A stretch of 64,000 nucleotides of DNA from Euprymna scolopes (GCA_024364805.1 CM044519.1:43741333-43805332); one strand, 5' to 3'; shown: positions 33,712 through 46,735, numbered from the stretch's first letter. Numbers and translations are program-made. Notes: generated by a model from the sequence alone, not told the origin.

Positions 33712-34080
33712 TTGATATATGTACCCTTCATGGAATGAAAATGTCATATTCCAAAATATCATGTCAGTTGATCCAGTAGTTTTATTTTTAAGTAAGAAAA
33801 TCAAATTTTATGAGGAAGTGAAACATAGTGTTTTCATTCACTGTTTAATAAAAAGGAGACAATTCAATTTGAACTACCAAGATTTTAAAATCAGCCTTGT
33901 AGTGTCTATATAGTATAGTATAAATCGCTAAAAATCATAAAAGAAAAAAGATTTTTATACATAAAAAAAAACTACTTGATTAATTTATATGACTTTGGAA
34001 TATATTTTCATTCTGTGACGGGTATGTACATCCTAAAGATTTTAGATTCAATTCTGGAACTGCACCAGATTTCTTTTTTT
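33712..34080 (+). repeat. dispersed repeat A copy
   Basis: Shares aagtaagaaaatcaaatttt, ctacttgattaatttatatg and gggtatgtacatcc with 540-965. Confidence 0.6.
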
Positions 34081-34911
34081 TTTTTGTTTTATTTCAATAA
34101 TTTCCTTGAATTTAAAAAAAATTTATTTTGAAATTATTTATTTAAAAAAAATTTTTATTTGCAAATTTATTTTTTGATATATTTAAATATTTTCTGTTTT
34201 AGAAAAAAGATACAATTTAATTCTAAATGTAAAAAAAAATCTTTAAATATATTTTAAAAAATTTTTCAAAAATGAGGTGTTTTCATTTAAAAAAAAAAAA
34301 TGTATAAGCATTTTTTGTTAATTTATCTTTTTTCTACTTTTTTTGATAGTTTTAAACATCTCTCATTTAAAAATACTTATACAAACATCTTTTTAAAAAT
34401 GTAAAAGCAAAATTTGTTATAAAAAAATGAAAATACTTTATTTCAGAAACTTTTTTTCCTTTTTTTTTTAAATGTCAATTTTAATGATAAAATATTGATG
34501 AAAAATCCACCTTACACCATTTAAAAAAAAGTCTTTTATTAATAATTCCAATAAATTTGCTTTGTTATAAAAAAAATGGTGATATTTGAGTCTATTAATT
34601 TTAAAAATAATTCTCACAGTGATTACTTATTGTTTACAGTAAAATAGGTTTCGGATTTCTCCCAAATAACTTTTTTCCTGAAAATCGTGTTTTAGTAAAA
34701 ACAAATTAAATAGTTGACTGGTAGAAAAAGTGAATTAAAACTGGTCACATTAAAAAAAATCCAATATGGAGTCATGAAATTTGAAAGATTGCCAGAGAAA
34801 TAAATATTATAATAATTTACCAAGGGAGATAACTAACTCGCAATTTTTTTTTTTTTTTCGAATAAAGATGGTTGGAGTGAGGATTGATTCTTTTTTTATT
34901 TTTTGTTGTTG

Positions 34912-34942
<31 letters not shown>

Positions 34943-35942
34943 AGTTAGAGGTGAAGTTGGATTAGTTGTGATTTTATACTTATCTCCCTTGAATTTTTGA
35001 AGTTTCAGAATTTCATTTTGGATTTTTCAAATGTGAACAGCTTTTATTCACTATTTCACATGCACCATCAACTTGTTATGATGAACTTATACAATGTACT
35101 TGTTTATTTATCCTCTTTTATACTGCTAAAATATATCATTTTAAGTAAAGATAAGTTGCTTCGAAATAATTCTGAAACGTATTTTACTGTCTATTTTAAA
35201 TAAATAATTCTGAAATGTATTTTACTGTATATTATAAACAACTACCTTTAGGAAAATTTCCCCCTTTTCTGACAAATAATGCTACCAAATTTTTTTTTCA
35301 AAAACCTCAGACTAATTTATTATTGAATTATTTTTATTCTTTAAAATTAAAATTTCCATACAAGCGATCCATCTAAGTTGTAGACTGAAAGGTAAATAAA
35401 TTATTTTAGCTTTGAAACGAATTGAAATTACTGTAAAATATTAACCAAAAAAAAGCGTTTTTATTTCAAGGGAGATAAATATTCTGTTATACAGAATAAA
35501 TCAGTTATATTTAGTAAGTGACAAAACTAGTATATATCCATAATTTTTAATGCCAATAAAATGATCTTTGATAATTTTTATGCCAATAAAATCATCTTTG
35601 ATAATTTTTGGTGGAGTTAATTCAGTCTCGCTAAAAGAAATGAGAAATATTTAATTTGTGATGCAATATTTCTAAAAATAAAGAAAATTATATATTAAAT
35701 ACATCCAGTTTTCATCTATTAAATTCACAAACTCTTACAGTAAGTTTACTGGTTTCTCAAAAACCTCTGCTATTCCACACTGTCTCATTTGTAAACTGCT
35801 AATGAATGAATTTTCATAGTCTATGCATAACCATCTGCTAAATAGTACCCTCCCTAACAAGTGAACCATATCCACTAAACAAATAGAAAGCAAATATTCT
35901 TGTAAATTATGTTTCTGAATTTTTGAGAGAAGGATTGATAAT
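34081..35942. other. very AT-rich region with small tandem duplications
   Basis: TTATCTCCCTT or its complement occurs at 34822-34832, 34980-34990 and 35468-35478. Two-copy tandem repeats lie at 35168-35235 (about 40 bp; ttctgaaatgtattttactg) and 35551-35612 (about 30 bp; tgccaataaaatcatctttg). No gene was seen. Confidence 0.5.
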
Positions 35943-36530
35943 TTATATTATTTGAATTCTTCAGACTACTGTCATCATCTTGAGTGTTATTTTCTTGATA
36001 TTTCACCCAATGCAACCTCCAACCTACTTCAAGTATATATTGTTGAACTCTGGAATCTTTTTGTCAAACTTAGGAATCCTTCTGTTCAACTTAAAAATCT
36101 TTCTGTCGTATTCAGGAATTTTCATGAAATTTTAAATGGAAGCCTTTATTTAATCCACGGGGGTAACATGCTCTTGTTACGTCAGCCATAACCGAGTAGA
36201 AGTCTGAAGTAATTCGCAATTGTATTTTAAGTATCGCTTGCACTGAGGATTGAACCTTTAATCTCCAGAAGAGTGTCACTTAGAACTGAATTTAACCTAG
36301 TAATTTATCTGTTAACCCATAGGTCTGAATGAAAGCATGCTACTCCTGTGGATTAAATAAAAGGTTCTGTTTGAAATTCCGTATAGGTTCCTGAGATTGA
36401 CAGAAAAATTTCCAAGTTTGACAAGAGACAACTGAGGAAAGTCAAAGGTTAAATCGGCTAAAACATTGAAAAAATGACACTTCAAGATGGAGAACAGTAG
36501 TTTGAATAATCTAAATAATCCAAATTATCC
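35943..36530. mobile_element. fold-back element, family S, with SINE-like centre
   Basis: The left arm (cttcagactactgtcatcat) and right arm (gatggagaacagtagtttga) are inverted copies. The centre (36205-36310) contains cactgaggattgaacc, the complement of the tRNA-type B box seen at 63960. The hammerhead-like words are eroded in this copy. Confidence 0.7.
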
Positions 36531-37611
36531 TTGCAAAGTTATCAGCTTCCCTCTTTCTTTGGAGGATACGCCATCCAATAGTGATGTAAAAAAAACAAAA
36601 CCAATTATCAAGTGTTTGGAAATGTGATGTCGTACATGTTAGAATGTTATATGAAGAGATTGAAGTAAAAAAAAAAAAACTTGATTATTCCAATTTCTTC
36701 AAATTAACAATCTATAACAAATGTTAATGATTCACCATTGTTATAATAATTTTGAAAAGTGCATCCATAGCCTGGTTCAGTTCATATACATTAACATGCG
36801 TTAAAGTATGTAAGGTTTAGAATTTACCAGTTGGGACTTGACAACTTTGTCTGGGGTCAAAACAAAGGCATGAAACGAAAAAGTAGAACAAATGAGGATA
36901 TGAGTAAGATTGGGAGGAGGAAAAATGTCAAGAATATTTTTGTGTTTTTACTTTTTGTTGCAAAGCCATTATTATAATAATATTCATTTTAATAAATAAA
37001 AACTCAAATGACCAATTAAGAATATTTAAAAAAATATTGGTACTTATGCTGAATATGGACTGTGCTGAAATAATGATGCTATTATTTAGAAATGCATTTT
37101 GTAACTATTCTGTATTTTCACCTAACAATTTAATAAACAATAATACAGTAAAAATTGACTTGAAAATCTTATTTAAAAAAATAACACAACAGTCCATGTT
37201 ATGCATCATTACCAAAATATCGACATAGACTAATAATAGATTAAATTTTAAGTGAATATGTTTTGGTATACCATTTTTTTTTAATAATAAAAATCAAACA
37301 TTTCATTCTTTTCACTAAGAATTGTTTTCTCAAAATGGTCAGTATTTTACTGCAGATTTTCTCTACAAAAACGAAAGAGTTGATTTTTTAAATCCCGTAA
37401 ATTCAATGGACATTGTGGTATAAAATACAGCACTGCTTACCTCCCTTTAATAGAACTCTTCAAAATATGAAGTATTCAAGACTGTGAAATAGATGAGATT
37501 CTTAAACTATGAATAGTGCAACTAATCTAAAAGGAAAACTATGAGATTATTCCAGCATTTCTTCTAGTCATCTTGAACTTTTCTCTGTCACTGGATTTAA
37601 ACAATATTGAA
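36531..37611. other. no recognised gene; ctccctt repeat word near 37440
   Basis: cttacctccctttaatagaactcttc at 37436 onward is a copy of the short dispersed motif also seen at 51230, 51351 and 53184. The rest is AT-rich. Confidence 0.4.
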
Positions 37612-38445
37612 TCAATTTTTTTTTTTTTTTACTTAAGAGTCACAACTTATCAAGGCTTAAGGGTCATTCGAGGATAAGGATTAATTTGTTTGGTGGACTG
37701 TGATAATTAGAAATGATTGTTAGAAGTAAGAATTTGATTATTTAAGAGGATAGCTAAAAAAAAATGTTTACATTGGACTTAAAATGACTATATTGTAATC
37801 AGCTGGGAAACAGGTCTGTAGTACTGTATTTCAGATACATGGGTAATTTTAGGAAAGAAACTCTGCTCATGGAAGCTTTTTTTTAGTTTTAGGTGCACAG
37901 AGGGCAAAGAAATTATTTACTGTGGTTGTAGCTCGACAAGTTTTTGTTGTGAATTTTCTACAGAGAGGGACCATAGATTATAATTGAGCATCTACCATAA
38001 AAATAAGAATAAAGCGGAGAGAAACTAGCAACATCTCTTCTGTAAGAAAGCAGCTATAGGGAAGAAAAGAGGACACTCCATTCACTCTCACTAGATTTCC
38101 AAGTCGTTTTTATAATCCGCCAAAACAGGAAAAGGTGCTCTGAGCGGTACCTCTCTAGATGTGACAACAGTACTCCATCTTAGGACCTATTTGGCTTTTA
38201 TGCAGGTAGAAGATGATGTCAGGTATGAGATACTTTCTTAAGCAATAGAATGATCTAAACAATTTTCCAGCTATCTTAGAAACAGATTTGATGTAAGTCC
38301 TCCATTTTAAGTCTGAAGTGAAGGTCAGTTCCAGAAACTTTTCACAGTAGGAGATTCCTCAAAAGAATAACCATTCATTTCAATTGGAGCAAAGTGAAGA
38401 TCTGAGGTTTGCTGGTGAAAGTGATTGTGCAACCCTTGCTTCATC
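37612..38445 (-). mobile_element. old LINE copy, minus strand
   Basis: Poly-T, then cacaacttatcaaggcttaa (inverted 3' UTR motif), then degraded ORF2 C-terminal sequence; agtactccatcttagga corresponds to the MEYCCHIW region of the 9625-11650 family. It is clearly more diverged than the other copies. The right limit is approximate. Confidence 0.7.
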
Positions 38446-39349
38446 ATAAACTCCCCATTACACAGGCATCTTCACATTCACTGATGATTATTAGGGCTAT
38501 GACAACAGCAGATTCTTTTCATTGTTTTTACTCTCAAGTAAATATCCGGCACAGACATAATTGATCAACCGAGGATCACATTACTCTACATAAAAACATA
38601 TAAGATATTAATGGATATATACCTGAGAATCAAAACAAGAGCCCTAATGATTATAGTAGTTCAGATGAGGTGTTTTTTTGTTATACGAATTGATCATTAC
38701 TGTTTGTATTTATTACTTTGTATGTCATGTGGCCAGATGACAGTTTCTTCACTTTTTATGCAGTTCTTTGCATTATTATTCTATTCTGCGAGATCTTTTA
38801 AGCTGCACTAGTTGGGCAGTAGAATGCATACAAGGCAGTGATGCATCATGTGGTCCTCCTCTCTACATTCGCAAACCCCATTTTGTAACCCCCATCTGGC
38901 CATAACAACTTTGTCAAAAGAAGGGGGCCATTCTTTATTCCTCTGACCCACAGATGTAGCCTACTTTCTTCCAGAGATATTGCTAGAAGCTTAACATGGT
39001 TAAGGAAGCTTCTCCTTAAATTCAGTTGTTCGGCTGGAAATGCAAATCCATGAAGGAGATGGCATTTATCACTTGGTAGCTTTTGTAACCTCTGCATGAA
39101 TCGCATCTATATCAACGAGGATGTGCAGATTGTTTAGGTCAATAGGCTTCAGACAATCAGTGATCAAGCAACAGGTGTTGATCAACGCTGAGTCTAATCT
39201 ATTAGTATAGGCTGATCTCTCTCAAACTGGACACACATACTCTGCCAAGGAATAGCATGAGGTCAATGCAGTAGATTTTAGGGTAGGTGCTAAAGATCGC
39301 AACTAGAACAGAATGCAAAAAAAATTTTGTATAGACATTTAAAAACGGT
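38446..39349. other. unclassified; minus-strand 86-codon frame
   Basis: The frame 38846-39106 (minus) reads MRFMQRLQKLPSDKCHLLHG and ESRLHLWVRGIKNGPLLLTK. It looks protein-like, but no family was recognised. It may be the start of another LINE or a retroposed fragment. Confidence 0.3.
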
Positions 39350-39635
39350 TTTATGCTGTTTTTATTACATATTAAATGAGAAATCATTTTGAGTTAAAAT
39401 ACATTTAGTATTATGCATGTAACTTGAGAAAAACACGCTTGAAATGTGTCAGTATTATATGAATAAGCAAATCAAAAGAAGATGGCGACCAAATTTGACC
39501 TGGTGTCATGTGGTTTCCCTTATTCATATAATCTTGACACATTTCAAGCATGTTTTCTGAAGTTTACATGTGTAATACTAACTGGATTTTAAATTGAAAT
39601 GAATCTTCATTTAATAATATATAAGTAAAACAACA
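39350..39635. mobile_element. fold-back element, arms about 100 bp
   Basis: The left arm (acacgcttgaaatgtgtcag; attatatgaataag) is inverted on the right (cttattcatataatcttgac; acatttcaagcatg). The loop of about 50 bp runs 39468-39517. Confidence 0.85.
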
Positions 39636-40009
39636 ACATGAAATCATTTTTAATACCTGTATAGAATTTTTTCTCATATTCTGCTTTGGCCGTGACCTTT
39701 AATATTTGCCCATCTTAGTATGTGTGTTGCAGCTTCCCGCTTGCAATTGATCAGTTTCCATTGAATGTTTTTCCAGTAACTGACTTTCTATTCCATTGTG
39801 TTCTTTTCATATTTTTTCTGAAATTCTGCAGAAAGGGATTCCAGAATGTTCTTTTTAATATCATCATATAAAAAAATTAAAAATCACCCATCCACATCAT
39901 TCGGATTATCTTTATATTATATATAGAAGGAGGTTAGACACATGATAAACTTTTGAAGAGCCAGCACAGGAGATGAATGCGGCGGTATACATCAGAAATT
40001 CCCAGTAGA

Positions 40010-40147
40010 GGCACTTCAGGTGATTAGCAATAAGCTAATCTCTTCTCAGAGAGAAGATAAATCCTGGGAGTGTGGAGGATCATTAATCTTATCCTGAAGT
40101 GGCCTTTAAGCCTTGATAAGTGGTGACTCCTTAGAAAAAAAAAAAAA
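40010..40147 (+). mobile_element. LINE 3' end fragment with poly(A)
   Basis: gccttgataagtggtgac followed by an A-run (40134-40147) matches the tail of the LINE at 9625-11650. It is a heavily 5'-truncated insertion. Confidence 0.7.
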
Positions 40148-40502
40148 CTTTTATGGCAAATTACTGTAAGCTGCCAGAAGATGTCAACGTTAATTTGGGT
40201 TAGGTTCTGAATCAATACCTATAATTTTTTATTAAATGGCTGTGGAATGTGATAACTTATGTGCAACTGAAAGTATGTGCATATTATTATACAGGTGATA
40301 GGTGGGGGGAATTTAATTGGGGCAGATTTAATTTCACAGACACCTTTTTTTTGTTGAACAGTCTTATAAAATTTCTGTAAATAATTTCAATATCTACTTA
40401 ATATTTGTTGATCAAATAACAATTGTGATGTTAATATTTTTTATTGTAATTTATTTGTTAAAATGCTTGTTTTTTGTTTTGTTTATTTATTTTTTTTTTT
40501 TT

Positions 40503-41032
40503 TGGTACTTATGTAGTATAAAAACCGTGCTATCGTCAGAATCATCTGGATGGTTTACGGAAAATGTTGGAAAGTGCTGAAACACTGAGCGCCTTAACCC
40601 TAATACAAAAAAATCATAATAAAGAAAACATTTGTTTGCTATCATTGGTTTATTTTTTAAAGAAATCTAAATTTTGATTTGAAAAAAAAATTATGTATAA
40701 AAACTCAAATAAAATTTTTGTTTGTTTATTATTCAAAAAATAAATATTTATTCATGAAACTTACCTTACAATGAGTATTTTTTTTCTTGGTTCGAATTTT
40801 AATATTGTTTTGATTTTTTTAATCAATTTTTCATTGAAATTGTTTTCATTTTTTAATTAATATTTCATTGAATTAGCTCTGTACTGACAGAAATATATTT
40901 TTTATTGAAAAAATAGGCCAGTATTTGCACGCAAAAAAACCACAAAACTTTTTTTTTGTACTTTTAGAGTTTCCTGTAAATAACCCAGATGATTCTGATG
41001 ATAGCGTGATCCTTATACTGTATAAGTACCCT
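40503..41032. mobile_element. fold-back element, arms about 75 bp
   Basis: The left arm ggtacttatgtagtataaaa, cgtcagaatcatctggatg is inverted on the right (ccagatgattctgatgat; tactgtataagtacc). The interior is AT-rich with several AATAAA words. Confidence 0.85.
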
Positions 41033-41565
41033 TTCTTGGAATGGAGTCAGTAGGTTATTTTGCTTTCTCTAATAAAATAAGGACCATTATTTGTTTGTTT
41101 TTTTCTTACTCATTGATCAAGATCATTTTCTTTTTTTACTGAAACCGTTATAAATTAATAAACTAATAATATATAACAGCACGTTTAATTACAATTTTTT
41201 TTTTTTTTTCCAAATCTTAAAAATGAATAAATACATTTGCATAAAGATTTGTAAAACAATGAACATTAAAACTTAAGTTTTATTAATGAAAATGTTTTAA
41301 AAATTAACTTTCAATAATTTTTTCCTTTCTTCACAATTCCAAAGATTTCAATGAATTACAGATTGGAGTTGCTGAGGTCCATATTTCGAATTATTAAACG
41401 GGTAGTACATTTATATAAAAAGTTTCTGATTAAACAATATTGCCAAAATTCTCTCCCGTTATGACAGATCGCACATTTTCTGAGATTTATTATGTTTATA
41501 AATAAAATATAGAGTACAATTAGAATGAAAATTGGTGCTAATTTATATCAGTGATTTCTTAAACC
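41033..41565. other. AT-rich, nothing recognised
   Basis: Poly-T near 41195; no frame or repeat of note. Confidence 0.35.
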
Positions 41566-41995
41566 AACGCATTTCAGGTTAAAACATTATTATGTACTTA
41601 TGTGTCATAGCAAAATTAGTATAATTTTTTTTTTAATTATGAAAAATGATCCAATAGAAGATGTACTAGATGTATCTTTAACAAAACAAATTCATCCGCA
41701 ATTACATTCTTAAATGTGTTGGTTTAAAGTGGATCCATAATTTCTCAATTGAAGTCAAGGTTTATCTGCATTGTTTGTTATACTGAATTGGTTGCACAAC
41801 TTTTCCACATTAAAAGATACAATAAAACTCGATAATTCGAGAAATTCTATCTTTATTCTACTGGACTATTTTGCATAATTTTTGGAATTTATACAAATTT
41901 CGATATGATACGTAAGTACATAATGTTTTCACCTGAAATGTGTTGGTTAAAGCAACTGAAACTTTTTTCCCGAAACAATAGCAGAAACTCACAAT
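41566..41995. mobile_element. fold-back element, family P
   Basis: The left arm aaccaacgcatttcaggtta, aaacattattatgtacttat is inverted on the right (acgtaagtacataatgtttt; cacctgaaatgtgttggtt). A second copy lies at 55815-56240. Confidence 0.8.
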
Positions 41996-43224
41996 GAAGC
42001 AAACAAACGAGAAAATATTGTTGATTCGGATCAAAGAGTGATGAATTGTTGTTTCTATGCAATTCTTTATGTAATGCATTGCTTATTGTGTCGTCAAGCA
42101 TGCACCATCTTCTGAACTTCTTGTCAGTGGAAATTTGATTCTGAGAAGTTCCATCTCACTTACTAACCCAATTTTTGTGAGTTGCATTTCTGTCCACAGA
42201 TGCAGTTATATGTAGCTACACTGATGATTGTTAGTGATCATGAAACATGTCTGTGAATAATAAATATTTATTTATAAAAATGATTGTACAAAGCTATGTA
42301 TACAGTCCATTGTGTGTATATTTGTGTCAAATAAACATAGAAACTAATTAACCGACAATTATGAATTTTAGAGCATAAATGTGCATTAAGTTGGCTATAT
42401 TTAATTTATAAAAAAGAGGAAAATGTACAAACTTGTACACGTCGCCCCTGAGCTCCCTACAACATTAATATTCCTAGTACTCGCTCCTACTTGAATAAGT
42501 GCATCTTAGACCTTTAGAATTTCGATTATGCACAACTGCAAACATTTTGAATTCCTGAACCCAGTCAAAGTCCTGATTTTTGATGGCACATACTGACATT
42601 GAAACTTTCTCCAAAATTTGACTTGCACTAAAATGTAGGTTTTCATACAAAACGTTTTCCCTTGATTGACCATAAAATGTTGGGGAAAATATTTTTCCAA
42701 TATGTTGTGCACAGAAGTTAACTATTATATTCTGACAGAAATAAAAAAAATAAAATTAACAGTTTTATAAAATAAATTGTGGGTCTTGTTTTTTGGATCA
42801 CCCTGTAACTTAAAACTAGGTGAAAATATCTAATATATATTATATTATATGAGTGTTATTTTTGAGTACCAAATATGTGAGTATGTTTCGTTGATCTTAT
42901 TTAGACGACGACTTATATATGTTGTTCATGTTGTAAGAGTCTTAGTAGTGTCTTAGAGGTTCATGTTGTGTGATCATGTTGTGAGATGTTAGATATTATA
43001 TATATTCATTGTGAGTGTTCATATTGTCTTAGGATGTTCATGTTTATGGAGATAGCATATTGGATACATAAACAGGGTATATATAAAGAGAGACAGTTAT
43101 GGATATATATATATAATAGACAGTGTACATGTTACTACAAGAGCACCAAGCCTGTAATTCAACTAGAAGAGCTTTTTGAATATCTTGATAGATAGACTGA
43201 GAGATAGTTTGACATTTACGTTTA
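41996..43224. other. no recognised gene
   Basis: Irregular gttcatgttgt repeats at about 42915-43050 and short TA runs at 42830-42850 and 43100-43115. Nothing else was found. Confidence 0.4.
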
Positions 43225-43660
43225 ACAGTTGTACATATAATATAAACACGTTACCTTTCTCGTTCTTATGATGAACACAGAAAGACGGCAGTTATAAAAA
43301 ACATGATCATTTATTCTTCGACCGGTCGGAAATAATTTTGCATTTCAAGGATTCAAAGTTGTTATGGTTATTTCTAAACCTCTTCGCTTCCCAGAAGGTG
43401 CCTTGACTATAACGGAGAATCGGTCTTAACCTCTATGCTTCTTCCCTCGCTTCTTCTCCCTGACTGATCTGATTCTCACTTATCTAACTAAATTCATAAC
43501 TCATGACGTCACTACACAACCAGAACGTGCCTCTCAGAACACATGGCATGACATGCCTCTGTGTTTAAGCATGCATTGTTATTCACATGTTTCTTACAAA
43601 GCCAACTCTCTAACCTAATTTTCGTAACCCACTTTACAAATAACATTTTCCATTGTCCGT
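43225..43660 (-). mobile_element. LTR-like module, possible solo LTR fossil
   Basis: On the minus strand the order TGACGTCA-type site (about 43504), purine-rich leader and AATAAA (about 43312) looks like U3-R-U5 of an LTR. Similar modules are at 53300-53610 and 58365-58640. No paired LTR or internal region is seen. Age unknown. Confidence 0.35.
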
Positions 43661-43935
43661 TTTTAAATTCCTTATTTTAATTTTCATTTTTATAACAGAA
43701 AAAAATTACATCATTACATTCCTTTTTCAATAAACAGATATCTATCTATTTTGTGTGAGCTAAACAATGGCAATTCCACATTCCTTATTTTCAATAACAT
43801 TCTGTATTTATTTTAACTTATGATTGGAATTCTCAATTCCAAATCTAGCTTCACAAGTTCGAATCCTTGACTATCCTATTTCATATTTACTCACTTACAA
43901 AAACAGGCTTCTGTTCTTGTAACATATATATAATT

Positions 43936-44198
43936 ACTATAACAATTATTATTTACTATAATAGTTATTAAATACCTGCAGACACTAGTCTTTCATCCTT
44001 TTGGGAATCTTTAGTGCAGGGTGTCACAATTAACACCATATATATATATATCGCTAATCGAGCTAGAGATGTCTCGTGTTGCGGGGGTTCAAATCGTTCA
44101 ACTGGTATTAATCGTGACCCCCTGCACTGAAGATTCCTGAAAGGATGAAACACTAGTGTCTGTAGGTATCTAATTATTGTAGTAAAAAAATAATTGTG
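43936..44198. mobile_element. fold-back element, arms about 85 bp
   Basis: The left arm cagacactagtctttcatcc, ttagtgcagggtgtcac is inverted on the right (gtgaccccctgcactgaag; aaggatgaaacactagtgtc). The flanks are attattatttactataa and ttattgtagtaaaaaaataa, also inverted. A (ta)n lies in the centre. Confidence 0.8.
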
Positions 44199-44209
44199 TT
44201 TGTGTGTGT

Positions 44210-44577
44210 TAACGATGGGAGGATTCCAATAGATTTCCCAATTCCTATACAGTTACCAATTCCAATTCTTTTAAAATCTCTTAGTAGAGGTGTTTTTATC
44301 ATTTTATTTTCAAATTACTGTGAAAATGCATGTATTATATGCACATATATTCTTTCAAATAGAAAATGTACACTTTTGGAGTGATCTATGAATTTTAATT
44401 TTAAAATGAGAGTTTAAAAATCAATAGATATTTATTATTTTTAGTGCCAGCAATAGAAAATTAAGTTTTAAACAATAACTCTAAATGATAAACAATTAAA
44501 GGAATCGCTTTTGGAATATTTTCGATTCTAATAAATCTCACAATTCTGATTTTTCCAATTTTGATTAATCATTCCAA

Positions 44578-44582
<5 letters not shown>
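44210..44582. mobile_element. hAT-type MITE, 373 bp
   Basis: It starts TAACGATGGGAGGATTCC and ends GATTAATCATTCCAACACTA, the same family as 8380-8778, and is followed by (TA)17. It supplied the 96-bp patch now at 44890-44985. Confidence 0.7.
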
Positions 44583-44615
<33 letters not shown>

Positions 44616-44617
<2 letters not shown>

Positions 44618-45715
44618 CCAAAGTAGTCACCATTTATCAAGGCCTGTGGGGCCACTCGAGGATAAGAATTAATGTGTATACTGTAGTCAATGAGATAATA
44701 TCGTAGTAATCGTTACTATTGGAAATTTGGTAAATTGGATTACTTAAGGGGATGGTTCAACAAGAATTTGTTTACATTGGACTTGAAGACGACCAAATTG
44801 TAGTCAGTAGGAAAGCAGGCAAACAGAAGACAGTTCCACAGGTGTGCAGTTCTAAGAAAGAAGTTTTGTTCATGGAATCCACATTTATGTTTATTTTCAA
44901 ATTACTGTGAAAATGCATGTATTATATGCACATATATTCTTTCAAATATAAAATGTACACTTTTGGAGTGATCTATGAATTTTAAATAAATAGTGGCGGA
45001 AATTATTGATAGTGGTTTCAGCTAGTGTTTTACGAGGGGGGACCATAAATTGGAGCTCAGACGAGCACTTGCCATGAAAAGAACAATAAAGCAGAGACAG
45101 GCTCGCAATGTCTCTTCTGCAGGAAAGAGGTTGCAAGGAAGAGAAGAGGAGAAGAGGCATTCCTCACTAGGCTACAAAATCTATTTTGAACTCAAGGTAG
45201 GATAAGGTCTTTCTAGTAGCTCCTGTCCAGATGTGGCAACAGTACTCCATCCTTGGACATACCTGGCTTTTATATAGGTAGAGAATTGCATCAGCAGTGA
45301 GATATCTACTGAAGCAGTAGAACAATCCCACCATTTTTCCTGCGACCTTGACAACAGATTTGATGTATATGTTGCATTTCAGATCAGGAGTAAAAGTCAA
45401 GCCCAGAAGCTTGTCAAAACATGGAGCCTCCCCAAAATGAGAGCCGTTTATTTCAATTGATGCCAGATGGGGATCAGTGTTGATAATGTAAAGATAAAAG
45501 CTTGGTTTTTGATGCATTAAAATAACCCAGCCTCCTCTTTCTCCATTGTACCACGTGCTCAAGATCAGAGGAGAGAGGATCAGAGAACTTTGTCATTTAC
45601 GGCCTTCGATGTGTTGCCATAGATGGTAGTGCAGTCAGCATAAATGTCTACAAATGATCTTAGGATGTGATTTGGAAGATCATTGACGTAGATCAGGAAG
45701 AGAGTTATTGAAGAG
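44616..45715 (-). mobile_element. LINE copy, minus strand, 5'-truncated
   Basis: The inverted 3' UTR motif (caccatttatcaaggcctg) is followed by ORF2 C-terminal sequence. The frame 45167-45562 reads [20 protein letters not shown] and [20 protein letters not shown], and sequence at about 45690-45710 reaches the LFLIY..DLP block. Frameshifts are present, and a 96-bp foreign patch interrupts it at 44890-44985. Confidence 0.85.
44890..44985 (+). repeat. 96-bp copied patch inside a LINE
   Basis: Identical to 44303-44398 (inside the neighbouring MITE) except for one base (atag/atat). In the sister LINE at 14324 this spot holds ordinary ORF2 sequence, of which about 15 bp were lost here. Confidence 0.95.
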
Positions 45716-46084
45716 AAAATATTTTTTTAAGTAAGGCTTGAAAAAAAATCGTCAGAATCTACAGAAGTGCTACCAAAAGTAGTAAATATGGTTACAAATA
45801 TGATTATAGTTATATATTGTATATTTATATTTAAATCAGTTTTTTTTTTTTTTTAACTCAGCGGTGTTAAATTACATTTATTTGTAAGGAAAACATGCTA
45901 AAATGAGTTAAAACAAAAAAAATATTGTTGACCTTGTATATGCTTTGAATATCAACTGTGACTTTTAATATCAGACTTAAGATAGGGTGGCCATGAAATA
46001 GGTAAGAAGACAAATTTTTTGAAACCGGAAATCAAAAACTGGATGGACGGTTTAAATGCCCAAACAAGCAAGCTGATCTGACTT

Positions 46085-46137
<53 letters not shown>

Positions 46138-46146
46138 TATCTATTT
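45716..46146. other. AT-rich with (TA)n at 46089-46135
   Basis: Poly-T near 45840 and a 47-bp TA microsatellite. No gene. Confidence 0.6.
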
Positions 46147-46735
46147 GCTTTCCCACGAAAGCAAATTAGGCACAAGGCCATTTTTTAATGTGGGGTTAAA
46201 CCAGCTCCCCTAAAAGTAGGGTAAAAAGGGGGCACTCTGGTTGTGACCAAAAATAATAATTGTCCCAGTATAGAGGGTTTCCCTCCATTGACTGGTACAA
46301 ATTATCTTAAGTGCAGCATCTGCAGAACAGATACTACACTTTGATCCCGGCCCGAAGGTCAAGAACAGCAGGGTGTTTATTTGCTCCCCCACCGAGCAAA
46401 TTAGGCACAAGGCCGATTTTTAATGTGAGGAGTGAAGGGGAAATGGGGACCAACTCCCCGGGGAGTAGGGGAGCTGGATAGTGACAATTGGTATGAAGGG
46501 TTGCCCTTACATTGAACAAGGTCTTATATGTGGGGTTTCCCCCACATATGGTCTTTGTTTGCAGTATCTGCCGGAACAGATACTACACTTTGAGATATTA
46601 AATCTTTTATTCATGTTAAAAAAAATACAGTCAAAATCAACGATGAACAAAAAACTTAGGCACATGGCCAACTCAAAAGGGGGGATTTTGGGGGTCGTTG
46701 GTCATCTCAGCCTGAAGGCCAAGAACAACAGAATA
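46147..46735. repeat. tandem ~230-bp duplication plus partial third unit
   Basis: Units at 46147-46379 and 46380-46595 share agcaaattaggcacaaggcc and cagatactacactttga, as well as ggtttccc blocks. A third, reduced unit at 46650-46735 has cttaggcacatggcc and gaaggccaagaacaaca. GC-rich for the region. Family not recognised. Confidence 0.65.

Noticed and set aside
42986-43195. 69-codon frame possibly a small secreted protein
   Set aside because: No signal peptide or Cys spacing; derived from a TA- and GTTCATGTTG-rich stretch.
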